DNA from: an uncultured Treponema sp. | Lineage (GTDB): Bacteria > Spirochaetota > Spirochaetia > Treponematales > Treponemataceae | Direction: 5' to 3' | Length of the DNA: 32,739 bases | Assembly (NCBI GenBank): GCA_910584475.1 | Contig: CAJUBD010000026.1 | Location: forward strand, 1 to 32,739 | In this document: positions 15,268 through 22,982 of the stretch, piece after piece | Position numbering within the stretch: the stretch's first letter is position 1 | Layout of the letters: each line of letters begins with the position of its first letter | The notes under the pieces: generated by a model | The model's database searches: none | Told to the model about the DNA's origin: nothing | What the model saw: the letters and a program-made list of their open reading frames with translations, nothing else | Translations under genes and position numbers: made by a program

Positions 15268-15921
15268 ATGAATGACATTCCAAATCCAAACGAAATATTC
15301 CCGAACGAATACAAGACATCGTGCTTTATCAAAAATGTGGTGAAAGCGCCCAACATCACAGTCGGCGACTACACTTATTATGACGACGACATTGCGCCGA
15401 CGGAATTCGAGAGGAACAATGTGCTGTTCAACTACCCGGAGTTCGGCGACAAACTGGTCATCGGAAAATTCTGCCAGATTGCGAAAGGCACAAAATTCAT
15501 TATGGGCGCGGCGAACCACAGGCTTTCAAGCGTCTCGACATACCCCTTCAATGTGTTCGGCGGCGAGTGGGAAAAAAACACCCCTCCGCATTTAAGCCAG
15601 TTGCCGCGCAAAGGAGACACGATAATCGGAAACGATGTGTGGATTGGAAGGGAAAGCATCATTATGCCGGGCGTGAAAATAGGCGATGGCAGCATAATCG
15701 CCGCCTATTCTGTCGTGGCAAAAAATGTCGAGCCGTATAGTGTCGTCGGCGGAAACCCCGCTCGGCTCATAAAAAAACGATTTGACGATGAGTTGATTGC
15801 GCTGCTTCTCGAAATAAAGTGGTGGAATTTTGCGCCTGAAGAACTCGCCGACTTTTTGCCGACGCTGTGCGACTGTGACATGGAGAAAGTCAGGCAAGTT
15901 TTAAAGGAAAGATTGAGATAA
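15268..15921 (+). CDS. Hexapeptide-repeat xenobiotic O-acetyltransferase (Vat/CatB-like)
   Basis: The 217-residue protein is a left-handed beta-helix acetyltransferase. The hexapeptide region (GDTIIGNDVWIGRESIIMPG and following) and the catalytic His84 in GAANHRLS match the streptogramin A/chloramphenicol (CatB-type) acetyltransferase family, as do YPFNVFGG and GGNPARLIKKRF. It would transfer acetyl from acetyl-CoA to a hydroxyl of a small molecule. Resistance is possible but many chromosomal relatives have unknown substrates. The ATG at 15268 is chosen over the upstream frame, since the promoter -10 TATAAT lies at 15255-15260. The ferredoxin gene follows after 76 nt. Confidence 0.9.
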   Translation: MNDIPNPNEIFPNEYKTSCFIKNVVKAPNITVGDYTYYDDDIAPTEFERNNVLFNYPEFGDKLVIGKFCQIAKGTKFIMGAANHRLSSVSTYPFNVFGGEWEKNTPPHLSQLPRKGDTIIGNDVWIGRESIIMPGVKIGDGSIIAAYSVVAKNVEPYSVVGGNPARLIKKRFDDELIALLLEIKWWNFAPEELADFLPTLCDCDMEKVRQVLKERLR

Positions 15922-15997
15922 TAATTCGGGCGGCTGCATTACATTGCCCCGCCCGCAAGACTTTTTCCAATGGATTTTTATTTTCAGGAGATTTTCT

Positions 15998-16189
15998 ATG
16001 AGTAAGAAACTTACCATAATCGCGGCTAATTGCCCGCAAAACCACAAATGCCCGGTCGTAAAAGTATGCCCCAAGGGCGCGTTGACCCAAGGCGGTTTTG
16101 AAGCGCCAAACATCAACTACGAAAAATGCATCGCCTGCGGAAAATGCTCCGATTTCTGCCCGAAAAAGGCGCTGGTGATTCAATCCTGA
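15998..16189 (+). CDS. Small 2x[4Fe-4S] ferredoxin
   Basis: This 63-residue protein has a first cysteine set NCPQNHKCPVVKVCPKGAL and a second, classical CIACGKCSDFCPKKAL (CxxCxxCxxxCP). The spacing of the first set (C-x5-C-x5-CP) is unlike the clostridial CxxCxxC and fits a ferredoxin subtype common in anaerobes. It carries electrons in the cytoplasm. AGGAG lies 8 nt before the ATG. The iron-sulfur flavoprotein about 0.9 kb upstream is a possible redox partner; this is inference from proximity. Confidence 0.9.
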   Translation: MSKKLTIIAANCPQNHKCPVVKVCPKGALTQGGFEAPNINYEKCIACGKCSDFCPKKALVIQS

Positions 16190-16311
16190 ATCGTCGCGAC
16201 CGCACTATTGCGATGGCGATACAAGCACAAGGCGTGAATGTTTAAAATACACGCTGGAATATGTCACAAGCCAATCCTCATCGCAAAAGTCAAAGTCTTA
16301 CCAAGGCATTT

Positions 16312-17487
16312 TTAACATTCTCGGAATTTTTCCGCGACTTCTTTTATTTCGTCAAATTTGTTTTTAAAGACCTCCACAACTTGCGCGTCAAACTGTGTTC
16401 CGGAATTTTTTACGATTTCTTCGTAAGCGTCATCAATGCGCCACGCGTCTTTGTAACTGCGTTTGCTCGTGAGCGCGTCAAACACATCCGCCACGGCTAC
16501 GATGCGTCCTTCGAGGGAAATGTCGCCGTTTGACTTTCCGCCTGCATATCCTCGCCCGTCAATCCGCTCGTGATGGTCGCGCGCTATCACTCTCGCGATT
16601 TCAAAGACATCGCCTTCAAGTCCGCGCAGAAGCTCATCGCCGAATACGACATGCCTTTTCATCACGGAGAATTCTTCGTCGGTCAACTTTCCCGGCTTTT
16701 CCAAAATCGAAGAATCAATCATAAGCTTTCCGATGTCATGCCAAACCGAAGCGAGACGAATTTCTGCGACTTTGAATTTCGGCAAATTCAAGCCCTCCGC
16801 CAAAATTCTCGAATATTCGGAGACTCGCTTGATGTGCTGTCCAGTCTGTCCCGATTTGTTTTCCGACATTTCCGCGAGCGCGAAAATTATTTTTTCCTGA
16901 TCGTTTATCGTGTTGTCCGCCTTTCGCTGAAGAACAGAGCCGTATTGAAAAATATAAGTTATCGCGAAAAATAGCAACGCGAAAATCAAAAACACAGGCT
17001 GAATCAATCCGCAGAAAATCGAAAAAATCGACAAGCTTTGAAACCTCTTCACAATCGCCATATCAAACGGACTGGTGTTTTTTGAAATCATAAAAAAAAT
17101 CCGAAACCAATTGTGCAAGCCGAAAGCGAACATCAGCGAGAAAATGCCAAGCGAAATGTGAAAAATCAAAACGAGCTGGCGCTCGGTCATAAAATCAAGG
17201 CGACGCAAAAAATCGTTGAACGGCATAAAAACGCTCATCGCAAAAGTCGACATCGCGCCAGCGAAAACAGCGAATTGTTTCATCTTATTCAAAGCGATCA
17301 AGATAGCCGCCACAAATCCATAAGATGCCGCCATGAACATCAAAATTTCTCCGATGAAAAAAATGCGCGAAACGATATGGCAAGAAATCTTCATTTTGGC
17401 TTCGTTGTTCTCAAGAGTTTGCTTGATTTTTTCCAAAGCGTCATTGCTTTTTTTCGTAATCGCTTCTTTTAACTCGTTCATTTCCAT
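16312..17487 (-). CDS. Membrane-anchored HD-GYP phosphodiesterase
   Basis: The 391-residue protein has about five membrane helices (between residues 35 and 190) and a cytoplasmic HD-GYP domain. Metal ligands are present in HDIGKL and HHERIDGRGYAGG; the signature GYP is GYA here, a tolerated variant. DVFDALTSKRSYKDAW is typical. It should hydrolyse cyclic-di-GMP (or a related cyclic dinucleotide). The ATG at 17487 lies 8 nt after an extended TATAAT (17496-17501); ATG 17481 is an alternative. The last codons and stop (REC-TAA) fall in sequence matching hairpin C of the interspersed element (TTTTTAACATTCTCGGAA on the + strand at about 16308-16325), so the original 3' end may have been replaced. 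Confidence 0.9.
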   Translation of the reverse strand: MEMNELKEAITKKSNDALEKIKQTLENNEAKMKISCHIVSRIFFIGEILMFMAASYGFVAAILIALNKMKQFAVFAGAMSTFAMSVFMPFNDFLRRLDFMTERQLVLIFHISLGIFSLMFAFGLHNWFRIFFMISKNTSPFDMAIVKRFQSLSIFSIFCGLIQPVFLIFALLFFAITYIFQYGSVLQRKADNTINDQEKIIFALAEMSENKSGQTGQHIKRVSEYSRILAEGLNLPKFKVAEIRLASVWHDIGKLMIDSSILEKPGKLTDEEFSVMKRHVVFGDELLRGLEGDVFEIARVIARDHHERIDGRGYAGGKSNGDISLEGRIVAVADVFDALTSKRSYKDAWRIDDAYEEIVKNSGTQFDAQVVEVFKNKFDEIKEVAEKFREC

Positions 17488-17495
17488 AAACAATT

Positions 17496-17504
17496 ATTAT
17501 ATCA
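17496..17504 (-). promoter_or_regulatory. Extended -10 box before the HD-GYP gene
   Basis: TGATATAAT on the minus strand is 8 nt from ATG 17487. No good -35 is seen at 17 bp (TTTTAA). Leaderless or near-leaderless start is likely. Confidence 0.5.
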
Positions 17505-17584
17505 CAAAAAGAGAAAATTTAAAACAAAAAGAATGTCGAAAATCCGCAACTAAAATATTACGCAAGTATGCTCCACGTCCTTGC

Positions 17585-17832
17585 TATCGAGTTTCCGCGT
17601 GCTCGCATGTCTCGCATTCTCGTCCTCGAAACGGACGAGAACCGCGCAAACTCGCGCCGTTTACTTTAACTTCAAGTTTTGTCGGTGCGGAGTACCCTGC
17701 CAAAAATTCGCACATCCACTGCGACTTCTCATTTCATTGCGAAGTCGCGTTTTCAATGTTTTCAGAAATTGAGATTTCTAAAAACACTGAAAATTTAACG
17801 AAGGTTTAAACTTATCGCTAAAAGTGCGATGC
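17585..17832 (+). repeat. Composite hairpin element, diverged copy 3, with nested cruciform
   Basis: Hairpin A (CGAGTTTCCGCG at 17589 with CGCGCAAACTCG at 17644) is interrupted by a second hairpin TTCTCGTCC/GGACGAGAA (17617-17641). Hairpin B at 17721-17748 has stem GCGACTTC/GAAGTCGC around the same 12-nt loop as other copies. Hairpin C is CAATGTTTTCAGAAAT...ATTTCTAAAAACACTG. A further D-like dyad ATCGC/GCGAT follows. Confidence 0.75.
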
Positions 17833-18004
17833 AAACCAAAGAATTTGCATCGTAAATCTTTGATTTGCTTACGAGCTTTTCACTTTGTCTCTTTCGCCGA
17901 AAACTGAATCGACCATGGTTCCACAAGCGGCTTGAAGAGCGTTAGTTCCGTAAACGAAATTTTTCGTTTTATTTACAAGCATGAAATTTTATCAAAATTT
18001 TCTA
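17833..18004. other. Non-coding spacer with an ACGAAA/TTCGT dyad
   Basis: This part of the 771-nt gap between the HD-GYP and SIMPL genes contains a small dyad around GTAAACGAAATTTTTCGTTT (about 17949-17968) and no credible gene. Confidence 0.4.
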
Positions 18005-18033
18005 TTGAAAAAAATCACGCGTGTTGTTATATT
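18005..18033 (+). promoter_or_regulatory. Probable promoter of the SIMPL gene
   Basis: TTGAAA (18005-18010), 17-bp spacer, TATATT (18028-18033). It implies a leader of about 220 nt before ATG 18259. The leader contains dyads (AAAAGC...GCTTTT near 18053-18080, CACATATTTTACGTGTG near 18134-18150). Confidence 0.55.
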
Positions 18034-18258
18034 TTAATCAAGGAGTTGTGATAAAAGCCGCGCAAATGTCGTGGCGCTTTTGTCATGTCAAGTTCGCGCT
18101 TTCGCTTTTTTATGGAGCGAGTTTCGCTTGCGCACATATTTTACGTGTGCGCGTCGTTAACGCATACATTAAAAAGCTAATCGCGATTTTGTACTGACAT
18201 TTTGTATTGGCGATGAAGTTTCTGGCTTGAATCGCTTTTGACTTTTCATGGGGGAAAA

Positions 18259-18951
18259 ATGAAAACTTTGCACATTTTGATTGTTTCATTCGCATTGATT
18301 GTTTCTGCGGCGATGCTCGCTTGCGGAATGTCCAAAATCGTCAAGGCAAACCGCAATGTTTCCGTGCGCGGGCTTGCCGAACGTGAAGTTCCCGCCGACA
18401 TGGCCACTTGGCGAGTTTCGTTTTCCGTGAGCGGGAACGATTTGCCAACTTTGCAACGCGAAATTCTTTCCAAGACGAAAATCGTCCTTGACTTTTTGGG
18501 CGAATACGATTTGAACGAAAGCGACTATTCCGTCCTTTCGCCTGAAATCACGGACACGACCACAAACATCTACCTCGACCAATCGCGCAGGCAGTTCAAC
18601 TACATTGCCAAACAGACGGTGCTCGTGCGGACGGAAAAAGTTTCCAATGTAAAGGCGGCTTCAATTGACACGATTGACTTGATGGGAAAAGGCGTGGCGA
18701 TTTTATCTGACTACGACAACAGCGTAAAATACGAATTCAACGGGCTGAACGAAATCAAGCTCGAAATGATCGCCGACGCGACAAAGAACGCCTTGCTCGC
18801 CGCCGAGCAATTCGCGCACGACAGCGGAAGCAAAGTGGGAAAGATAATGAGCGCGAGCCAGGGGCTTTTTTCCATCGAAGACGCTGCCGTGGGATTGGAA
18901 GACATAAAGAACGTGCGCGTGGTTACGACGGTGGTGTATTCCATTCGCTGA
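18259..18951 (+). CDS. SIMPL-domain (DUF541) exported protein
   Basis: The 230-residue protein has an N-terminal hydrophobic segment (IVSFALIVSAAMLACG) that serves as a signal peptide or membrane anchor; AMLACG is a poor lipobox candidate. The remainder matches the SIMPL/DUF541 pattern (VSVRGLAEREVPADMATW near the start, and a C-terminal VRVVTTVVYSI strand). These periplasmic proteins have no known catalytic activity. GGGGG 5 nt before ATG 18259 fixes the start. A terminator follows at 19028-19058. It stands alone. Confidence 0.85.
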   Translation: MKTLHILIVSFALIVSAAMLACGMSKIVKANRNVSVRGLAEREVPADMATWRVSFSVSGNDLPTLQREILSKTKIVLDFLGEYDLNESDYSVLSPEITDTTTNIYLDQSRRQFNYIAKQTVLVRTEKVSNVKAASIDTIDLMGKGVAILSDYDNSVKYEFNGLNEIKLEMIADATKNALLAAEQFAHDSGSKVGKIMSASQGLFSIEDAAVGLEDIKNVRVVTTVVYSIR

Positions 18952-19027
18952 AAGAGGAGTTTTTTGTGTGCGGATGTGAAATATGCTCGCACGCAGTTAT
19001 AGGCGGAGTAAAATTGTCTCGTTAAAG

Positions 19028-19062
19028 AAGCGGCAAAGTAACACAAACATTGCCGCTTATTT
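19028..19062 (+). terminator. Terminator of the SIMPL gene
   Basis: AAGCGGCAA (19028-19036) pairs perfectly with TTGCCGCTT (19050-19058), followed by ATTTT. Confidence 0.7.
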
Positions 19063-19099
19063 TCGCATAAACTCAAAAAACTTGAGCACATGCGAAAAT
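19059..19099 (-). terminator. Long two-step hairpin after the small exported protein gene
   Basis: ATTTTCGCAT (19059-19068) pairs with ATGCGAAAAT (19090-19099), with an inner CTCAA/TTGAG stem. It lies 9 nt beyond the stop of the minus-strand gene and between convergent genes, so it may act from either side. Confidence 0.6.
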
Positions 19100-19107
19100 T
19101 TCAGAAA

Positions 19108-19491
19108 CTATTTTTTAGCTTTTTTCAAGATAATTTGACCAAGGCTCATATCGGAAGTGGGAATAAGCGTGATTTTTTTGCCCATGCTGACGCCATTCCA
19201 TGACAAATTGCAGGAAGCCATTTTTCCATTTTTGTCAAGTTCTTTCGTAACAATGAATGTAATGTTGCTGACTCCCAATCCCGCCATCTTTGAAATCTTA
19301 CCAGTACGAAAGATTCCATCTTCGTTGGAAACCTCGAAACTGTCATCCTTGTAGATTGTCCAGCAATTGTCATTCTGATCAACATACTTGGAATCAACTT
19401 TTTTTGAATCGTCGCCCTGAGCATGCACAGCGAAACTCATTGCGAGCACCATAGAAATGGCAATCATTGCCAACTTAAATGTCTTTTTCAT
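19108..19491 (-). CDS. Small exported protein of unknown function
   Basis: The 127-residue product has a textbook Sec signal peptide (MKKTFKLAMIAISMVLAMSF, cleavage after AHA or nearby) and a mature part of about 100 residues with predicted beta strands (NCWTIYKDDSFEVS, NITFIVTKEL, SCNLSWNGVSMGKKITLIP). I do not recognise a domain; it reads like a small periplasmic lipocalin-like or DUF-type beta protein. AGGAGG lies 7 nt before the ATG. A promoter with TATAAT is 29 nt upstream. The ribosome-binding site and promoter strength suggest good expression. Confidence 0.8.
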   Translation of the reverse strand: MKKTFKLAMIAISMVLAMSFAVHAQGDDSKKVDSKYVDQNDNCWTIYKDDSFEVSNEDGIFRTGKISKMAGLGVSNITFIVTKELDKNGKMASCNLSWNGVSMGKKITLIPTSDMSLGQIILKKAKK

Positions 19492-19520
19492 AAAAGACCT
19501 CCTTTTGTCTTATGTTCATA

Positions 19521-19549
19521 ATTATATCCGACTGATTCCCTAAAAAGAA
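19521..19549 (-). promoter_or_regulatory. Promoter of the small exported protein
   Basis: Minus strand TTCTTT (19549-19544), 17-bp spacer, perfect TATAAT (19526-19521). Confidence 0.6.
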
Positions 19550-19611
19550 TTATTAGTTAACTTTTTTTTGAGAAGCGCGGCAATGTGATGTGTGCCAGTG
19601 CGGATATTATT

Positions 19612-19719
19612 TTACAGCCGCTTGACATAGATTCTTGAATAGCCGCCATCTTTGGTTTTCGCCATTTCAAGAAACATATAGCCATATTTCTCATACAAGC
19701 CAATATGGTCGCTGGAAAC
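19612..19719 (-). pseudogene. C-terminal remnant of a GNAT acetyltransferase
   Basis: Between an in-frame TAG at 19720-19722 and TAA at 19612-19614 the minus strand reads VSSDHIGLYEKYGYMFLEMA followed by KTKDGGYSRIYVKRL. The LYEKYGY and closing strand are the typical end of a GNAT protein. No start, no acetyl-CoA motif and no longer frame exist upstream, where hairpin-rich sequence begins. It is therefore a truncated gene. Confidence 0.65.
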
Positions 19720-20008
19720 CTAATTGTGAATACCACAGCGAGAACAAGTTTGCGCTGTGGCAAACGCCTGAGTCAACGGCATCGAGAACTTCTAGTCGTT
19801 CGCGAAGGGGCGACTCTCGAAGTTCAACGGTTGCGCTTCCGACAAATTTGTGCTACACTTGAAGGAGTTCGCGCTCGCAACGAAGTTTCAAGCGGTGGCG
19901 GTACAACCACAGGCGCGAGGACTTGCTGCCACTAATCAAAAAGTTGTTTCGCTTCGCGAATTTTTCTTAAAGATGCTAGTCAAGCACCTTGTTTTTTTTG
20001 CGAAATTT
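19720..20008. repeat. Hairpin-rich intergenic mosaic; no gene seen
   Basis: It contains CCACAGCG/CGCTGTGG (19733-19760) and a two-part dyad GAACTTC...AGTCG / CGACT...GAAGTTC (about 19784-19825), plus less regular inverted repeats. A related dyad occurs near 31520. It borders the GNAT remnant and may have caused its truncation. Confidence 0.5.
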
Positions 20009-20160
20009 AAGGAACATTTAAAATCAGCAACTAAAATTGCGTTGCTGATTTTAATACGAGTTTTTTTTCAAAAACTCGCCTTTTGTACTTGCCTGCTCAC
20101 GCAGGCGAATTAAGCATTCTCGAAAACTGACGTTTTCTGCGATGCTTAATTTTAAGGAAG
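20009..20160 (+). repeat. Composite hairpin element, copy 4, ending in a ribosome-binding site
   Basis: Hairpin D is ATCAGCAA/TTGCTGAT (20023-20049). Hairpin A is CGAGTTTTTTTTCAAAAACTCG written as two 11-nt halves. A different B-type hairpin (CCTGC TCAC GCAGG) follows, then hairpin C with stem AAGCAT/ATGCTT. The element ends with TTTTAAGGAAGAG, which is the Shine-Dalgarno of the next gene. Confidence 0.8.
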
Positions 20161-20169
20161 AGTTAAAAA

Positions 20170-21987
20170 ATGAATTTCTTGGAAGTCTCAGATAAAAAAC
20201 AGTATTTGGACTTGTTGCTGCTCGCCGACGAACAAGAAAATATGATTGACAAATATATTTACGACAGCACGATGTACGTTTTGGACGACGGTGGAATCAA
20301 AGGCGAAATTGTCGTTTTGGAAGCGGACGAGCGCGTGCTTGAAATTAAAAATTTGGCCGTCGTTCCGGAATGCCAAGGTCAAGGCTACGGGCGAAAGCTG
20401 ATTGAATATGTTTGCGAAAAATATAAATCGCGCTATTCTACATTGCAAGTGGGCACGGGCGACAGTCCGCTTACAATTCCGTTTTATGAAAAATGCGGCT
20501 TCGCAAAGTCGCATACGATAAAAAATTTTTTTGTTGAAAACTACGATCATCCGATATACGAAAACGGCATCCGGCTTGTTGACATGATCGTCTTGCGAAA
20601 AGAATTGCGGCAAACTGAAACTCAAAACAAAATGGGAACGATGGGCGAAGGAAAGCTTCTTCTTGCGATGGGCCTGCCGCTTATGCTTTCAATGTTCGTT
20701 CAGGCATTGTACAACATCGTTGACAGCTATTTTGTCGCGCAGATTCCTGGTATGGGAGATACCGCCGTGAACGCGCTCACGCTTGCTTTTCCTGTGCAGA
20801 TGCTTATGATTGCTTTCAATGTGGGAACTGGTGTCGGAGTGGGCGCTGTCCTTTCGCGCTATCTCGGACAAAATGAAATGGAAAAGGCGAAGCGTACGGC
20901 CGGCAACGCGATGTTTTTGTACGCGTGCTATTTCGCGGGTTTCTTGCTGTTCGGAATTTTTTTCGTGCGTCCTTACATTTCAGGTCAGACTTCGGATAAA
21001 ACTGTGGCGGAATTCGGCACGACTTATCTGCGCATCATAACTTGTTTTAGCTTTGGCTGCATGGGCGAAAAATGTTTTGAAAAACTCTTGCAGTCTACGG
21101 GCAGAACGCTTTTTTCAATGGCGGGACAATTGACAGGCTCAGTGATAAACCTCGCGCTCGACCCGATTTTCATTTTCGGATATTTCGGCGTTCCCGCGAT
21201 GGGCGTAAAGGGAGCGGCCGTCGCGACGGTAATCGGACAATTTTGCGCCGTCTGCGTTACAGGCGCGATTTATTTTTGCAAGGCAAAGGAACTTCGGGGC
21301 GGCGTAAAATATTTGAAGGTTGACGGCGAAGTTATGGGCAAAATCCTAAAGGTCGGCGCGCCCGCTATTTTGATGCAAGCCTTGACAAGCATCATGACAT
21401 ACGGAATGAATTTGATTTTAAAAGGCGTGTCCGCATCCGCGGTGACTGCATTCGGCGTTTATTACAAATTGCAGAGTTTCGTCTTTATGCCTGCGTTCGG
21501 CTTAAACAATGCGCTCGTTCCAATCATCGGCTTCAATTACGGCAAGAAGGAATTCACGCGCGTAAAAAAAACAATCAAATTCGCATTGCTCTATGTGGCG
21601 GCGATTATGATTTTCGGCATAGTGCTTTTTGAGACTCTCGCCGCACCGATAGCGGGAATATTCAATTTGTCGGAAAATGTAACTGCTCTTTGCGCTTTGG
21701 CTTTGCGAATAGTTTCCGCAGGATTTTTGTTTGCCGGCGCAAGCATAATTTTGCAAGCGGTGTGCCAGGCTTTGGGAAGCGGAATGCGATCACTTTTGAT
21801 TTCACTTTTCCGCCTTGTGATTGTCGTCCTGCCGCTCGGCGCAATTCTTTCAAGATTTCACGGCGCGCAAAATTTTATTTGGCTCGTGTTTCCAATCGCG
21901 GAAAGTGTCGCACTTTTCGTGGCTATAGTTTTGACATTGATTTTATATAGAAAGATATTGATTGGAGGAAATTATGGAAGTACTTGA
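20170..21987 (+). CDS. GNAT acetyltransferase - MATE efflux transporter fusion
   Basis: The 605-residue product joins two full domains. Residues about 1-148 are a GNAT acetyltransferase with acetyl-CoA motif VVPECQGQGYGRKLIEYV and FYEKCGFAKSH, ending in the family-typical DMIVLRKEL. Residues about 160-600 are a MATE transporter with about 12 helices, starting LLLAMGLPLMLSMFVQALYN and containing LALDPIFIFGYFG. MATE proteins export cationic compounds using Na+ or H+. No stop separates the parts, and the internal ATGs near 20632 and 20641 lack a clear ribosome-binding site. The start has AAGGAAGAG supplied by the preceding repeat. bioB overlaps the 3' end by 14 nt. Coupled acetylation and export of one compound is conceivable but unproven. 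Confidence 0.92.
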   Translation: MNFLEVSDKKQYLDLLLLADEQENMIDKYIYDSTMYVLDDGGIKGEIVVLEADERVLEIKNLAVVPECQGQGYGRKLIEYVCEKYKSRYSTLQVGTGDSPLTIPFYEKCGFAKSHTIKNFFVENYDHPIYENGIRLVDMIVLRKELRQTETQNKMGTMGEGKLLLAMGLPLMLSMFVQALYNIVDSYFVAQIPGMGDTAVNALTLAFPVQMLMIAFNVGTGVGVGAVLSRYLGQNEMEKAKRTAGNAMFLYACYFAGFLLFGIFFVRPYISGQTSDKTVAEFGTTYLRIITCFSFGCMGEKCFEKLLQSTGRTLFSMAGQLTGSVINLALDPIFIFGYFGVPAMGVKGAAVATVIGQFCAVCVTGAIYFCKAKELRGGVKYLKVDGEVMGKILKVGAPAILMQALTSIMTYGMNLILKGVSASAVTAFGVYYKLQSFVFMPAFGLNNALVPIIGFNYGKKEFTRVKKTIKFALLYVAAIMIFGIVLFETLAAPIAGIFNLSENVTALCALALRIVSAGFLFAGASIILQAVCQALGSGMRSLLISLFRLVIVVLPLGAILSRFHGAQNFIWLVFPIAESVALFVAIVLTLILYRKILIGGNYGST

Positions 21988-22966
21988 TTTGGCAAACGAA
22001 ATAATAAACGGAAGACGGCTTACAAGAAATGACGACTTTGACTTTTTTGTCGAGGCGGATTTGGAAGAACTGTGTGAAGGCGCGGACAAAATCAGGAAGG
22101 CGTTGTGCGGCGATTTTGTGGAGCTGTGTTCAATCATAAACTGGCGCGGCGGAGCATGCAGTGAGAATTGCAAATTTTGCGCGCAGAGTTCCCACAATGG
22201 CGCGGGCGTTGAAAAGCATGATTTTCTTGAAAAGGAAATCATATTGGAAGACTGCAAGCGGCATGAGATAAAGGGCATCCACCGATATTCGATAGTTACC
22301 GCTGGAAAATCTATGGGCGGAAACGACTTGAAAAAAGAGTGCGATGCGTATAAACTCCTTTTTGGGCAATGCAAAGTCGGACTGTGCGCTTCGAACGGAC
22401 TTCTTTCGCGCGAAGCGTTCGCCGCGCTTTACAAAAGCGGCGTGAGAAGATACCACGCGAACATTGAAACATCGAAGAGAAATTTTCCGAACGTCTGCAC
22501 GACGCACAGTTTTGACGACAAACTCGATTGCATTCGGCTGGCGCACGAAATGGGATTTTCAGTGTGCTCGGGCGGAATAATCGGAATGGGGGAGACGTTC
22601 GATGACAGAATCGACATGGCTCTAACGCTAGCGGAACTTTCCGTTGAGTCAATTCCAATCAATTCGCTGATTCCGATAAAAGGAACGGCGTTTGAAAATC
22701 TCAAGACGATAACGGAAGATGAAATCTTGAGAACCGTGGCGATGTTCAGATACATAAACCCCACGGCGCAAATAAGGCTGGCGGCTGGAAGAAATCTTTT
22801 GAGCGATGGCGGCAGGAAAGTTTTTCGCTCTGGCGCAAACGCGGCGATAACAGGAGATTTTCTCACTACGTCGGGAAATAAAATTGACAACGACAAGGCG
22901 ATGCTTTCGGAGATGGGATTTTCGATATGGCAGGATTTTTGCGAGCGGAAAAATTGCGAGAAATAA
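21974..22966 (+). CDS. bioB: Biotin synthase
   Basis: The 330-residue radical SAM enzyme inserts sulfur into dethiobiotin. The SAM cluster motif is CSENCKFC (Cys62, Cys66, Cys69), and YHANIETS and GGIIGMGET are diagnostic. At the position of the E. coli auxiliary-cluster Cys (RFCMGAAW) it has RYSIVTAGK without Cys, as in many anaerobes whose BioB uses different auxiliary-cluster ligands; CKVGLC may contribute. ATG 21974 has GGAGG 6 nt upstream and overlaps the MATE stop, so translation is coupled. No other bio gene is in the window, so the cell presumably gets dethiobiotin from genes elsewhere or from outside. Confidence 0.95.
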   Translation: MEVLDLANEIINGRRLTRNDDFDFFVEADLEELCEGADKIRKALCGDFVELCSIINWRGGACSENCKFCAQSSHNGAGVEKHDFLEKEIILEDCKRHEIKGIHRYSIVTAGKSMGGNDLKKECDAYKLLFGQCKVGLCASNGLLSREAFAALYKSGVRRYHANIETSKRNFPNVCTTHSFDDKLDCIRLAHEMGFSVCSGGIIGMGETFDDRIDMALTLAELSVESIPINSLIPIKGTAFENLKTITEDEILRTVAMFRYINPTAQIRLAAGRNLLSDGGRKVFRSGANAAITGDFLTTSGNKIDNDKAMLSEMGFSIWQDFCERKNCEK

Positions 22967-22982
22967 TTTTATCGGAGCGAAA

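Noticed and set aside
18048..18199. 50-codon GTG-started frame in the SIMPL leader, after AAGGAG and a promoter
   Set aside because: The AAGGAG is only 2 nt from the GTG, the peptide has no recognisable feature, and the stretch is full of small dyads. A structured leader is the simpler reading.
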